Shown here: piece after piece, positions 1 to 8,166 of the stretch
Position numbering within the stretch: the first letter of the stretch is position 1
Layout: each line of letters starts with the position of its first letter
Source: Paenibacillaceae bacterium
Lineage (GTDB): Bacteria > Bacillota > Bacilli > Paenibacillales > NBRC-103111
Length of the DNA: 58,492 nucleotides
NCBI GenBank assembly: GCA_029256185.1
Contig: JAQSYI010000049.1
Coordinates: 1 to 58,492 of the forward strand
Direction of reading: 5' to 3'
The notes under the pieces: model-generated
The model's input: only the letters and a program-made list of their open reading frames with translations
What the model was told of the DNA's origin: nothing
Database searches by the model: none
Made by a program: the position numbers and the translations under genes

Positions 1-1
1 C

Positions 2-1450
2 TCAACCTGATGATTTCAGGATGCTTAACATTCGTGGAGTTGACACGTTGACGGACTGGTTACCGCCCAACCCCTCTATCCCATCCCTGCTCTTGGCAGA
101 CACGTTTGGGAATACTTTGCGCATGATGTTGGCCGCGCCGTTCACATCGGCATGGAGGAATCCATTTGTGCTCCGATACAGTCCGCGATGCACTCGCTTG
201 CCCGAGAACGTCCACGTCCCCTCTTCTCCATAACGCGGCAAGGAGTCGCGATCCGGGAAGCTGGCTTTCGAGGTATAGGCTTCTTCCGTCAGTTGCACCT
301 CGATTCCCTGTTCAGCCGCCTTATACTGGATCATACGGATCAGCATCTGATGGGGGATGTGACAGAACGACTGGTTGTTTCGTCGTCCCATCGACGATGC
401 TTGCTTCCATCCATCGTTATGACCGATGACGATCGTACCCATGTGCTGATCCACGGCCAACTTGACGATGTGATGACTGGCTTTGTGGAACACGTCCATG
501 ATCTTCAGATGACGCTTTCGATGCAAGCGTTCCAACCGTTTGGAGGTATGAACCCCTTCTCGCGGCTCCTTGCCTTGCCGAAGAATCCCCATGTAGTGCG
601 CTTTCATCTTGTTATAGTATTGATTGATCGCTTTGACGATCTTGCCCTTCACAATCCACGGTTGTGATCCGGTGGTCGTGACGATGGTTGCAAGATTATC
701 CACGCCCAAATCAATGCCCATGAGGAAATCCGATGGATGGGCGCTCACTCCCCGTTCTTGCCCCGCTTCCTTGTGTTCCATTGGACAAGCGAAGACCAGT
801 TCAACGATGTAGTGCCCATGGCTTGGCACCACGCGCACCTGCTTCAGTTGTCCGTCCGTACAGCCTAGCTTGCCGATGTTCAGCTGCAGCCTGGTCTTCG
901 GAAGTTTGAGAAGCTTCCCCTTTTTGATCACGCACTCCTGATTGGAGAACACTACTTCTTTCACCAAACGACGCGCGTAACCCGGTATATTCGGTTTGCC
1001 GGTGTACTTCTCCGGATGGTGGCGATACTCCTTCACGCTTGCGAAGAAGCTGGTCCAATTGTGAAACACCCCCTTCATGATGCTTTGACTGCTCTGCGCA
1101 GGAAGGGCGCGATAATCGGGTTGCTCCATCACTCGGAACAACGCATCCAGAAAGGGGTAAGACACAAAGGGCTGCTCCCTCGAAGGCAGCTCAAAGGGAC
1201 GGGAACGATTTTTCCACCGTCTTTCATTTATCGCGTCGATATGCGTTTCCAGTGTGTCCATCACCTGTTGTTGCAAGGGCTGCAGAGGCTCGTTCCGCCC
1301 ATAAGCGGTAAACACCTGCCGGATATAAAAGTTGGTCGTATTGTACAGGTTTTTGGCCTTCTGACACGCTTCCTCCAGGTAGGTAAACAACCGATGGCCC
1401 GGTTTGATCCACACTTGATGGGTTCTGTACCTCATCGTTGTATCCGACAT
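2..1450 (-). CDS. tnpB: TnpB RNA-guided endonuclease (IS200/IS605, IS1341-type)
   Basis: Predicted TnpB of 482 residues, the transposon-encoded RNA-guided DNA nuclease ancestral to Cas12. The start at 1450 is chosen because AAGGAGGTGA lies four bases upstream; a longer reading from 1495 lacks such a site. RuvC-I is GIDLGVDN (Asp about residue 247) and RuvC-III is HADVNGAANI (Asp about 435). At the usual RuvC-II site the sequence is IVIGHNDGWKQ, without the expected Glu. Two Glu at about 389-390 (EEAYTSKAS) are the likely replacement. The usual CxxC zinc-finger cysteines after YTSK are absent. No tnpA lies on the visible side, so this may be a tnpB-only element moved in trans. Its right end and guide-RNA scaffold would lie left of the window. 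Confidence 0.93.
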   Translation of the reverse strand: MSDTTMRYRTHQVWIKPGHRLFTYLEEACQKAKNLYNTTNFYIRQVFTAYGRNEPLQPLQQQVMDTLETHIDAINERRWKNRSRPFELPSREQPFVSYPFLDALFRVMEQPDYRALPAQSSQSIMKGVFHNWTSFFASVKEYRHHPEKYTGKPNIPGYARRLVKEVVFSNQECVIKKGKLLKLPKTRLQLNIGKLGCTDGQLKQVRVVPSHGHYIVELVFACPMEHKEAGQERGVSAHPSDFLMGIDLGVDNLATIVTTTGSQPWIVKGKIVKAINQYYNKMKAHYMGILRQGKEPREGVHTSKRLERLHRKRHLKIMDVFHKASHHIVKLAVDQHMGTIVIGHNDGWKQASSMGRRNNQSFCHIPHQMLIRMIQYKAAEQGIEVQLTEEAYTSKASFPDRDSLPRYGEEGTWTFSGKRVHRGLYRSTNGFLHADVNGAANIMRKVFPNVSAKSRDGIEGLGGNQSVNVSTPRMLSILKSSG

Positions 1451-1499
1451 GACTTCACCTCCTTCCAAACACAGTGCACGAATGCGTGTTCCCATTTCA

Positions 1500-1665
1500 T
1501 TATACCGTTCATGCAGGCGGAAGGAAAGAGGTTCTTGTGGGCATGTTCAGGGGGGCTCCGATTCCCCTCACCGCTTGCAGAAGCGGGAGTTCTCTCGGCG
1601 CGTGCGGATACAATAGGTCATTTCACATCTCTGGACAAGAGCTTTCCAACTTGAAAATGCTGCTG
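1500..1665 (-). other. Probable left-end flank of the tnpB element
   Basis: Non-coding stretch between the tnpB start and the end of the Tad operon. It holds a short perfect hairpin (CCGCTT-GCAG-AAGCGG, about 1579-1594) and a second near-hairpin (GGGGCTCCGATTCCCC, about 1556-1571). IS200/IS605 elements carry subterminal hairpins at their ends, so this is the place to expect the left end. The exact cleavage site and target tetranucleotide cannot be fixed from one copy. Confidence 0.35.
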
Positions 1666-1679
1666 CCGTGCTGCTTGAA

Positions 1680-2162
1680 CTACATGACCAGTTCTGCGCT
1701 GCTCTTGACAACCCAGGTTATAGGATTCATAACCCGATAGATCCGGGGATATTCCAAACGGACCAGCATAACCACTCCCGGGCGCTTCAAGGTGACTTCG
1801 TAATCATATAAGGGTTGTTGATACAGATAGGGAAAGGTGTGTTCGGCACCGATCACATCAAGGGAGACAAGCTCGACCGGAGCTTGCAGGAAGCTGCCGG
1901 GAAGAGGGACAAGGGAGCTGTCCAGACGTAAATTCTCCTGCAGGTATACAAGAGCGGCAGCGCGGGCCTTCTCCGGGTCCAGATCGGCAATCCCCTCTGC
2001 CAGCTTCAGGGCATCCGTTTCTTGGGCAGCCGCATGAGTAGCCCGGTTAAGGGCATGCTTGGCATTGAACAGACTGTGCATGGCCAGTTCTTCATCGGTC
2101 TGCAAGGCATGCAAAGACATGAAGAATATGACCAGCAGCGCATACAATAACAGCTTGTTCAC
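1680..2162 (-). CDS. TadE/TadG-like membrane-anchored protein
   Basis: About 160 residues with one N-terminal hydrophobic segment followed by an extracytoplasmic domain. I place the start at a GTG (2162), which has GGGGGA about eight bases upstream; a TTG five codons earlier is the alternative. It is the last gene of the Tad-like operon, 15 bases after the preceding gene. Position and topology match the minor pseudopilin-like TadE/TadG proteins that close tad operons. Sequence alone does not give a family signature I can name with certainty. It may help anchor or assemble the Flp-type appendage. Confidence 0.7.
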   Translation of the reverse strand: MNKLLLYALLVIFFMSLHALQTDEELAMHSLFNAKHALNRATHAAAQETDALKLAEGIADLDPEKARAAALVYLQENLRLDSSLVPLPGSFLQAPVELVSLDVIGAEHTFPYLYQQPLYDYEVTLKRPGVVMLVRLEYPRIYRVMNPITWVVKSSAELVM

Positions 2163-2177
2163 CCGGTGTTCCCCCAA

Positions 2178-2603
2178 TCAAGGTACGTATTCGCTCATCT
2201 TCATTCCTGCCGCTCCCATCCGCTCCGTATCATCAGGCACGGAAATGCCCAGCAATCGGTCGATTCCGAACAGATTTCCATATGGATAAGTAATCGTCAG
2301 GCGAATCCCCACTCCCCGCTGCACTGGCAAATCGGCCCGGTTGCCTGCTGAGCCGGAGGTAGTTGTTACGGTGTAATCCAGTTGGCTTCTATTAAATCCG
2401 ATTTCGGCCAGCCGATTCCTGGACAGCTCTGTCATAGCGTCATCGACATAGCCGAATGTTCCGCTTGCTCCTACTTCGAGCAGATAGTCCACTTCCTTTT
2501 GCAAAGCGGCTTGTCTGAGGATGAGAATATGCTTGTAAACCGGTGTGAACATAAACCAAACCATCATAACTGCAAACAACAGGAAGACCAGAATCTGCTT
2601 CAT
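2178..2603 (-). CDS. TadE-like pseudopilin/membrane protein
   Basis: 141 residues: an N-terminal membrane segment (about residues 3-20) followed by a roughly 115-residue exported domain with a TYPYGNLFG stretch. It starts six bases after the stop of the preceding small gene, with only a weak ribosome binding site, so translational coupling is likely. Same size class and topology as the following gene. I call it TadE-like from context and topology, not from a diagnostic motif. Confidence 0.68.
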   Translation of the reverse strand: MKQILVFLLFAVMMVWFMFTPVYKHILILRQAALQKEVDYLLEVGASGTFGYVDDAMTELSRNRLAEIGFNRSQLDYTVTTTSGSAGNRADLPVQRGVGIRLTITYPYGNLFGIDRLLGISVPDDTERMGAAGMKMSEYVP

Positions 2604-2609
2604 GCCCGT

Positions 2610-2756
2610 CTATGGGTTCAGCCGCTCAATTGCGGCATGAACCCGGCCTCCCCCGTTCTGGACATTCTCTTCCATCCTGCCTTCTCCTCCTATTGTGGAG
2701 ATGTAGATAAGCAGGGCTGCGGCAAGCAATAAAATAGTAGCCAATATTTCCTTCAT
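2610..2756 (-). CDS. Small single-pass membrane protein of the Tad operon
   Basis: A 48-residue protein beginning MKEILATILL, with one transmembrane segment (about residues 4-20) and a short Gly- and Asn-rich tail. A longer reading frame to 2846 exists, but the ATG at 2756 fits the membrane start and has an AGGAAGG-like site upstream. It lies between a similar 51-residue protein and the TadE-like gene. It could be a minor pilin or an assembly factor. It lacks the Glu-Tyr motif of classical Flp pilins, so I do not call it Flp. Confidence 0.6.
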   Translation of the reverse strand: MKEILATILLLAAALLIYISTIGGEGRMEENVQNGGGRVHAAIERLNP

Positions 2757-2787
2757 AACGGCATCCCTGACCTTCCTGTCACAGTAT

Positions 2788-2943
2788 TTACGGAGGAGTG
2801 AGCAAGCCGCCGATTCCCGTATTAACGGAGCTTCCCTTATTCTCAATCACCGCTTTGGTTCCGGTGCTCGGTGTCATAATAACCGTGCTGAACATAACCA
2901 CCACCACAATCAGCAGCATGACCGTCATTAGAATATTTCTCAT
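2788..2943 (-). CDS. Small pilin-like membrane protein of the Tad operon
   Basis: 51 residues starting MRNILMTVML. A hydrophobic helix (about residues 4-24) is followed by a short tail rich in Gly, Ser, Thr and Asn. The start is fixed by a perfect AAGGAGG eight to nine bases upstream of the ATG at 2943; upstream in-frame sequence belongs to a repeat. Such a strong site suggests high expression, as expected for a structural subunit. It is a candidate major pilin, but has no recognisable prepilin peptidase site, and no TadV peptidase is seen in the window. Confidence 0.65.
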   Translation of the reverse strand: MRNILMTVMLLIVVVVMFSTVIMTPSTGTKAVIENKGSSVNTGIGGLLTPP

Positions 2944-2954
2944 GATTAATTCCT

Positions 2955-3105
2955 CCTTAAAAGTTTTGAGTTCCATAGCATAAGCGAAGCGGATATGGCG
3001 AAAAACTGGCATCGGAAGCTTCTACTTAGTTTTGAGTTGATTTGCCCCGGTGGGGCAATTACGAAAAACTTGCTTTGAAAGCATCCCCTTAGTTTTTGAG
3101 TCACC
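2955..3105. repeat. Intergenic direct repeats in the Tad operon
   Basis: Between tadC and the small pilin-like gene are two imperfect copies of a roughly 40-base unit (2999-3037 and 3062-3101). Each begins CGAAAAACT, has a small self-complementary core (GAAGCTTC or GCTTTGAAAGC) and ends TTAGTTTTGAGT or TTAGTTTTTGAGT. A third partial copy starts near 2960. A GCCCC-ggt-GGGGC hairpin (3044-3056) separates the two full units. The repeats sit just before the strongest ribosome binding site of the operon and may set mRNA processing there. Confidence 0.6.
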
Positions 3106-3110
3106 TTGCC

Positions 3111-4013
3111 TCAGTTCAAACTCTGGAACAGCCGCTGGCCCTCCTGCACCCATGGGTACATGAAGATCTGGAAGGTATACATGATGGGCAGCGCGGCGAG
3201 AACAAACAGCACGTAGGAAGCCGATTCCTTCCGGCTGTCCCTGATGATCTCCAGCTTCTCCTTGTAATCCTGGACCCGCTGGCGGAGCAAGCTGTAGTAG
3301 GCCTCATCATCATACAGACGCAGATACTGGAGCGTCTCCGCAAATCCATAGGCCTCCTCGGTGCTTAACCGGCTGCGGAAACGGGATATGGCACCCTCTG
3401 CATCCTGATACCAGTCGTTCAGCAGCAAATGCCATTCCTGTCTGATCAGCTTCGTATAAGGCAGGCACCTGCCCAGTTTGCCGTGGAGATGAAGGGGGGA
3501 ACCGGAGAAGTAGAGCAGTTGCCGGGAAACACTGAAAATCTCTTCTACAATCCGGTTGGTCCTGTACCGCTTCATGCTCTCCAGAAAATACCTGTCGCAG
3601 CCAATGCACACCATAAGCCCCGCGGTCACGCTTAACCAGACAATGGGATGAGCGGGAATAAGCCCTGCCAGTGCCTCCCGGTATACCCATAACAGCAGAC
3701 AGGAAACTCCGCAGCCAAGGAGTACAATCCGCTTCAAACAGATATACCACATGGGATCCAGACGGATTCCCGCGGATTGGAGCAATTGCTTCCGTTCAGC
3801 CTGCACCTCCCCTTGTGCGGACCGGACTCCGCAGATAGCACACAGCAAGGGTGGCGGCGGAGTTGATGCTGCGGTATGACGGATGCCTGCCAGACGGATT
3901 CTCCTCCGTATTCTGGTGAAGGAGCGGAGGAAAAAGCAGAAGGCCACATAAGCTGCGGCAAACAGCAAACCTAAGAGAATCCCCAATATGACCACAACCC
4001 ACACCCGGTCCAT
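3111..4013 (-). CDS. tadC: TadC-like type II secretion system F-family membrane protein
   Basis: 300 residues. An N-terminal membrane helix (about 5-30), a further hydrophobic pair (about 105-145), a cytoplasmic region with many charged residues, and a C-terminal membrane segment (about 265-285) match the T2SSF/TadC architecture. It has AGAGGAGG eight bases upstream of the ATG. It follows tadB by about 20 bases. TadB and TadC normally pair as the inner-membrane platform for the TadA ATPase. Divergence is high, so TadC is assigned mainly by order (second of two platform proteins). Confidence 0.78.
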   Translation of the reverse strand: MDRVWVVVILGILLGLLFAAAYVAFCFFLRSFTRIRRRIRLAGIRHTAASTPPPPLLCAICGVRSAQGEVQAERKQLLQSAGIRLDPMWYICLKRIVLLGCGVSCLLLWVYREALAGLIPAHPIVWLSVTAGLMVCIGCDRYFLESMKRYRTNRIVEEIFSVSRQLLYFSGSPLHLHGKLGRCLPYTKLIRQEWHLLLNDWYQDAEGAISRFRSRLSTEEAYGFAETLQYLRLYDDEAYYSLLRQRVQDYKEKLEIIRDSRKESASYVLFVLAALPIMYTFQIFMYPWVQEGQRLFQSLN

Positions 4014-4032
4014 GCCATCGCCTCCTCTATAT

Positions 4033-4962
4033 CTACATTCGCTTCATGGATAAATAAATTCCCATCATAAATGATCCGAATATAAGTAAAATGGCATTGA
4101 GCAGCATATTCCGGCCGCTTCCGGTCATGAAATAAAATTGGACGGAGTTTTCATAATTGAGCTTGAAGTTGATCGCCATAAACAATAGAAGAAAAAATAC
4201 AGGCGAGAAGCTTGCCAAGCGGATTTCCAGCAGCCGGTTGCGGGCTTTCTGATCAAACATCTGGGCCCGGCGCATATCCTCGATCAGCTCCTTCAGATTG
4301 GACGTAATATTCACTCCTTCATGAAAGGCCATCTGCAGCATGTTAATGAAATAATCCGCCCATACATGCCCGTGCTCCAGCCCAAAAATGCGCAAGGCGT
4401 CACTTATGTCCCGGCCCGCAGATAGATTCCGGTGCAGTTGGTCAAAGCTGGGCTTGACGGGATACAACAACCGCTCGCTTTGGACAACAGCCTGCAGCGT
4501 GTTTCTTATGTTAGGCTGGACAGCCAGCAGCATCTGCTGGTAGAACACCTCCATAGCCGGCAAAAATTCCAGCCTGGTGCGCAGCCGCAAGGAGATAAGC
4601 CGCAGGCGCAAGAATACATAAGGCAGCAAGCTGCACACAGGCGTGAGAACTGCGACACCCCGGACGCTGCGGAATACAAGCACCCCGCAGACTGCGCCGG
4701 ACAAGGCCAGCAGCACAGTCAAGGTCAGAAACGCGCCTTCAGTTGGAATGAACCGCGTAACCTCCAGCAGATCCTTCATATGCTGGTAAACGGGCTTCAA
4801 TCTGTCCGGGAGCAGGACCGATGAGAGATCCCTTCTGTCGAAGGTCAGGCGGCTGTGCGCTGCACGCCTTCTCTGCCCTGACAGGAACAGATGGCGGATG
4901 CTGGTAAACAACAGAATAAACAACATGAATGAAAGAGCCGCCTGGCATACAATCAGGAGCAT
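4033..4962 (-). CDS. tadB: TadB-like type II secretion system F-family membrane protein
   Basis: About 309 residues. One N-terminal helix, a hydrophobic pair at about 80-125, a conserved-type cytoplasmic T2SSF segment (about 140-250, including MAFHEGVNITSNLKELIEDM) and two C-terminal helices. The ATG at 4962 has GAAGGAGG upstream; a start seven codons earlier is possible. The start overlaps the end of tadA by ten bases, so the ATPase and its membrane platform are coupled. Confidence 0.82.
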   Translation of the reverse strand: MLLIVCQAALSFMLFILLFTSIRHLFLSGQRRRAAHSRLTFDRRDLSSVLLPDRLKPVYQHMKDLLEVTRFIPTEGAFLTLTVLLALSGAVCGVLVFRSVRGVAVLTPVCSLLPYVFLRLRLISLRLRTRLEFLPAMEVFYQQMLLAVQPNIRNTLQAVVQSERLLYPVKPSFDQLHRNLSAGRDISDALRIFGLEHGHVWADYFINMLQMAFHEGVNITSNLKELIEDMRRAQMFDQKARNRLLEIRLASFSPVFFLLLFMAINFKLNYENSVQFYFMTGSGRNMLLNAILLIFGSFMMGIYLSMKRM

Positions 4963-6365
4963 GATCCGTCTGCCTCCTTCCATGATTGAAGAACCCTCAG
5001 CCCCTCCGGGTCAAACCGGGCCATCCTCTCCAGAGCCTTGGGTGAGAAGGAGAGGGGATAGTCCCAGCGCTGGCGGATAAAATCGTATCTGACCCAGTCT
5101 CTGGCATATACGGCTTCATCGCGGTACTCGAACTCCGCAATTCTCACCAGCTTGCGCTGTCCATTAACCAGAGCCATCTCCAGCCCCACCTGAGTGACAT
5201 ACTGGGCTATCCTGCGCACCAGCCTGGCCGGGTCCATCCCCCGTCCGTCCATCATGCACATATCCGCAATTGCCTCCGGCGCGTCCTCCAATGAACTCAC
5301 ATGAACCGTTGTAATGCTGCCGTCATGTCCTCTGGTACAGGCACGGACGTAGATATTGGCATCCTCATCCCGTATTTCGGCATGACAGATCCGTTTGGGG
5401 GATTGGCGCAAGGCCAGCTTGAAGGCCTGTGCTCCGCTATGCCTGGGATCGTCTTCGTTGATTTCATACTCCACACAATTCTTATTGGGAAAATCCCGTT
5501 TCACCATAAGCTCATAGCGGGACTCGATGGTGACCAGGCGCTCATGATCGGGCATTTCCCGGATCATCGCTTTGATCAGGCTGGTTTTGCCGGAGTTAGT
5601 CGGTCCGGTAATAACCATATTGAAGCAACAGCGGATCAGAATCAGCAGGAGCTTGACCATGGATTGGGACAAGGTGCCGTACTCGGGGTCAGCCAGCCTG
5701 TCCAGCTCATACAAAGCCGTCGTATAAAAGCGGATCGTGAGCGTTGGGGCCGAGGTGAACCCCATTCCTGTCATCGTTACACGGGAACCGTCCAGGAGAG
5801 TAACCTCGGCCCACTTCTTGCGGATATGCAGAGAATCCTGGTTGAAGAGCACCAGATTCTGCTGGAGCCGGTCCAGATCCTTCAATGACGGCAGACGTAT
5901 CTTGGATAAGGACGGCTTGCCGCCTCTAACCTCAAACACACTTTCCCCCACCACCTGGATTTCTTCCAATCCTTCCTTTTGCTTAAGAAGACACTCCAGA
6001 ACATTCCAGCCTACAATCTCTGCGAATACCGCCTCGGGCAGTGTCGGGGAGCCGGAAGCCGCAGGAGGAGGACGGTGAACCCTCTTTTTGGTCAAAAGAT
6101 CCATCACAATCCCCATAATGGTACGCCTGGCATCCTCATATCCGATTACCGCGCGGTTCAGAGCATCGGTATAAGCTTGCCGCTCTTCCTCCGTCCGGCC
6201 CCGGGGCGCGGCAATCTCTGTCCGGATCTCGTCAACCAGATCGCGGTACCATGCATCATGTCCGGTCTCCTGATGCCGGGCCGGCTCACGGGAGACCGCC
6301 CTGTCTTTCTCTGCCTGGGACCGGTGCCGATCCGCGAATGACAACACAGAAAAGCGTTCTTGCAT
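4953..6365 (-). CDS. tadA: TadA/CpaF secretion ATPase
   Basis: 470-residue type II/IV secretion ATPase that powers pilus assembly. The N-terminal domain is about residues 1-200. The Walker A is GPTNSGKTS (254-262), an Asp-box-like TIESRYEL follows (279-286), the Walker-B-like segment is AEIRDEDA (329-336), and the His box is GHDGSITTVH (346-355). The His box is characteristic of CpaF/TadA. The start overlaps the stop of the tadZ-like gene as TGATG. The Walker B of most relatives reads GEVRGxEA; here it is AEIRDEDA, a mild departure. Confidence 0.93.
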   Translation of the reverse strand: MQERFSVLSFADRHRSQAEKDRAVSREPARHQETGHDAWYRDLVDEIRTEIAAPRGRTEEERQAYTDALNRAVIGYEDARRTIMGIVMDLLTKKRVHRPPPAASGSPTLPEAVFAEIVGWNVLECLLKQKEGLEEIQVVGESVFEVRGGKPSLSKIRLPSLKDLDRLQQNLVLFNQDSLHIRKKWAEVTLLDGSRVTMTGMGFTSAPTLTIRFYTTALYELDRLADPEYGTLSQSMVKLLLILIRCCFNMVITGPTNSGKTSLIKAMIREMPDHERLVTIESRYELMVKRDFPNKNCVEYEINEDDPRHSGAQAFKLALRQSPKRICHAEIRDEDANIYVRACTRGHDGSITTVHVSSLEDAPEAIADMCMMDGRGMDPARLVRRIAQYVTQVGLEMALVNGQRKLVRIAEFEYRDEAVYARDWVRYDFIRQRWDYPLSFSPKALERMARFDPEGLRVLQSWKEADGSCS

Positions 6366-7306
6366 CAGTTATTCCCTGCCTCCCTTCCCGGATATTTTCT
6401 CATGGCTGAGAAAAAACTTTTCACTCGTTGGGCATAGCTCTGCGGGAGCATCGCCGCCGGGTTGTCTGTCCGCCGCTTCATCCCCAAACGCACAGTCAGC
6501 AGTTCCTGCAAAGGGGCAATAGCTTGCACAACCTGCTTGTTATGGGACACATATTCCACCAATCTCCCCCGGTTCAGCCAATCCCGCAGCCTTTCGTCAT
6601 GGGCAATCACCGCAGCCAGGGTCATGCCTGTTTCCTTGCGGATATCTCCTGTACGGATTCCGCCCGGCTCTGCGGCAAGATGCTGATTGACGGCCAACAG
6701 GAAGCTGTCGCTTGAGATTCCGAAGATCGGGGCCAAGGTTTTAAGCCCCTTGTTCAGATCCTCCTGAAAGTGTCCCAGGTCCGGTGTTGTTACCAGCACC
6801 CGCTGGTCGGCCTCCATCATGGACGTTATGGTGGAAGCATTATCCCAATAGGCATTGACGTCCACTATGCAGATATCATAGGAGGAACGAGCCGCTTCCA
6901 ACAAATGAAGGATATCCTCCGGCTGGTAAAACTCCGCCTGCTCCCTCTGTACAGTTCCGTACAGCAAGTGGAGATTGGGCTGCTCCTTGAGCGGCTCCAT
7001 GCATGTCCCAAGCCGCTGCGGAGTCAGACTGGCGGATCGCATCTCCGCCCGGATACTGTCCAATCCCAGCAAGGGCTTATCCATCCCCACGTAGCGGTAC
7101 AGCTTGGAGCTTTTCAGATTCAGGCACAGGTACCCGATCCTGCATTCCAGAGTCCTCGCCAGCTGCATCGCCGTGCTGAAAGCTACCAAGGTAGCACCCA
7201 CATTGGGAGTGGAACCCGCAAAAACCGCCAGCTTCCCTCCCGGTCTGTGCGCTGCGACAGATGGCAACGGCTCCTCTTGATCCGACTGCCCGGCATGAAC
7301 ATTCAT
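6365..7306 (-). CDS. TadZ/CpaE-like ParA/MinD-family protein
   Basis: About 313 residues of the MinD/ParA fold found in Tad operons, where TadZ localises the machine at the membrane or pole. The start at 7306 overlaps the upstream stop as ATGA and has AAGGGGAGG upstream. The P-loop position reads GSTPNVGATL (31-40), so the invariant Lys of GKT is replaced by Ala and the deviant-Walker Lys is also missing. The Walker-B-like segment ICIVDVNAYW is retained. It may bind but not hydrolyse nucleotide, as described for some TadZ/CpaE proteins. Final residues overlap the tadA start. Confidence 0.82.
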   Translation of the reverse strand: MNVHAGQSDQEEPLPSVAAHRPGGKLAVFAGSTPNVGATLVAFSTAMQLARTLECRIGYLCLNLKSSKLYRYVGMDKPLLGLDSIRAEMRSASLTPQRLGTCMEPLKEQPNLHLLYGTVQREQAEFYQPEDILHLLEAARSSYDICIVDVNAYWDNASTITSMMEADQRVLVTTPDLGHFQEDLNKGLKTLAPIFGISSDSFLLAVNQHLAAEPGGIRTGDIRKETGMTLAAVIAHDERLRDWLNRGRLVEYVSHNKQVVQAIAPLQELLTVRLGMKRRTDNPAAMLPQSYAQRVKSFFSAMRKYPGREAGNN

Positions 7307-8016
7307 TGTGAGCCTGCCTCCCCTTGCAAGATTGAAGATGCCCGGAAAGCAATGACCAGCCGGTTGAGCTTGGAGCTGCAGGCTTGATCGATGACCTGCC
7401 ATTCCTCTTCCGTCAGATTCAGATTCAACTGCTCCACCGCCCCGTTGGCATCCCGCCGTGATGCATACATCTTTTCCCTGTCATTATTCAGCTTCCCCAG
7501 CAGATTGGACTGGTCGGGATTATCCACCTCTGTATTGGCGGAAGACTTAACCGAAGCCACCGCAATCTCCCGGGGAAGAAGCCGGACCGTCCCCAGCTTT
7601 CCCGAAGCATAGACCACTATCTTGTCGCCTGCGCGGATTCCCCCGGGAATGGACAGAACATATTCCTTGGGGATGGGAAAAGTGGCCTGATCAGGACCGG
7701 GAAGCAGATTGAAGCGGTCCACCTTCCAACCTAGAATAGGCTCGCTGGTACCCAGTGGAATCAGCGACTCCATTCCCACCACCTCCTCCATGGATCTCAG
7801 CGTTCCATTGTGGACCGCCCCGTGAACCAGCGTCTTATACTCCAGCATGTCGCTGCTGATCAACGTCCCTGCCGGAATAAAATCCTTGGGGACCACCACC
7901 TGCACCGTTTCTTGCAGCTCCACCTGGCGAATCAGCAGCAGATAAACGCCGTATACAAGAAGCAGCGACAGCAACGCGGCCGCAAGGCTGATTATGAGAT
8001 TTCTTCCTCTGCTCAA
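7303..8016 (-). CDS. cpaB: CpaB/RcpC-like pilus assembly protein (SAF domain)
   Basis: About 237 residues. I choose a TTG start at 8016, preceded by AAAGGTGGGGG, because the longer frame to 8118 runs through the terminator in the leader. An N-terminal membrane helix (about residues 8-28) is followed by an SAF-type domain (about 35-110; VVVPKDFIPAGTLISSDML) and a C-terminal region typical of CpaB. It is the first gene of the Tad operon and ends in an ATGA overlap with tadZ. CpaB/RcpC proteins stabilise the assembly complex and bind the cell wall or outer layers. Confidence 0.85.
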   Translation of the reverse strand: MSRGRNLIISLAAALLSLLLVYGVYLLLIRQVELQETVQVVVPKDFIPAGTLISSDMLEYKTLVHGAVHNGTLRSMEEVVGMESLIPLGTSEPILGWKVDRFNLLPGPDQATFPIPKEYVLSIPGGIRAGDKIVVYASGKLGTVRLLPREIAVASVKSSANTEVDNPDQSNLLGKLNNDREKMYASRRDANGAVEQLNLNLTEEEWQVIDQACSSKLNRLVIAFRASSILQGEAGSQ

Positions 8017-8042
8017 CCATCCCCCACCTTTCTGCGGATACA

Positions 8043-8091
8043 AAAATAAAAAAGGACACAAACCAGGCCTAAAGCCCAAGTTTGCGTCCTT
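8043..8091 (-). terminator. Leader terminator/attenuator of the tad operon
   Basis: A ten-base-pair stem (GGACGCAAAC pairing with GTTTGTGTCC, one GU pair) with an inner GGC/GCC stem is followed by TTTTTTATTTTTG. It lies after the operon promoter and before the cpaB start, so unrelieved it would stop transcription of the whole operon. The 5' half contains GACGCAAA and is followed by GGGCTTTAGG, both reminiscent of the c-di-GMP-I (GEMM) core, but a closing P1 helix is not visible. Confidence 0.8.
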
Positions 8092-8126
8092 CGCATAACT
8101 GTTGGAATTGCTATTCAAGTGATGCT

Positions 8127-8155
8127 AATATACCAGCAGCAGACCGGTTCGTCAA
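8127..8155 (-). promoter_or_regulatory. Sigma-A-type promoter of the tad operon
   Basis: On the minus strand TTGACG (8155-8150) and TATATT (8132-8127) are separated by 17 bases. Transcription would start near 8120, giving a leader of about 105 bases before the cpaB TTG start. The leader contains the terminator at 8043-8091. Confidence 0.75.
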
Positions 8156-8166
8156 GTTCTTTTTAC

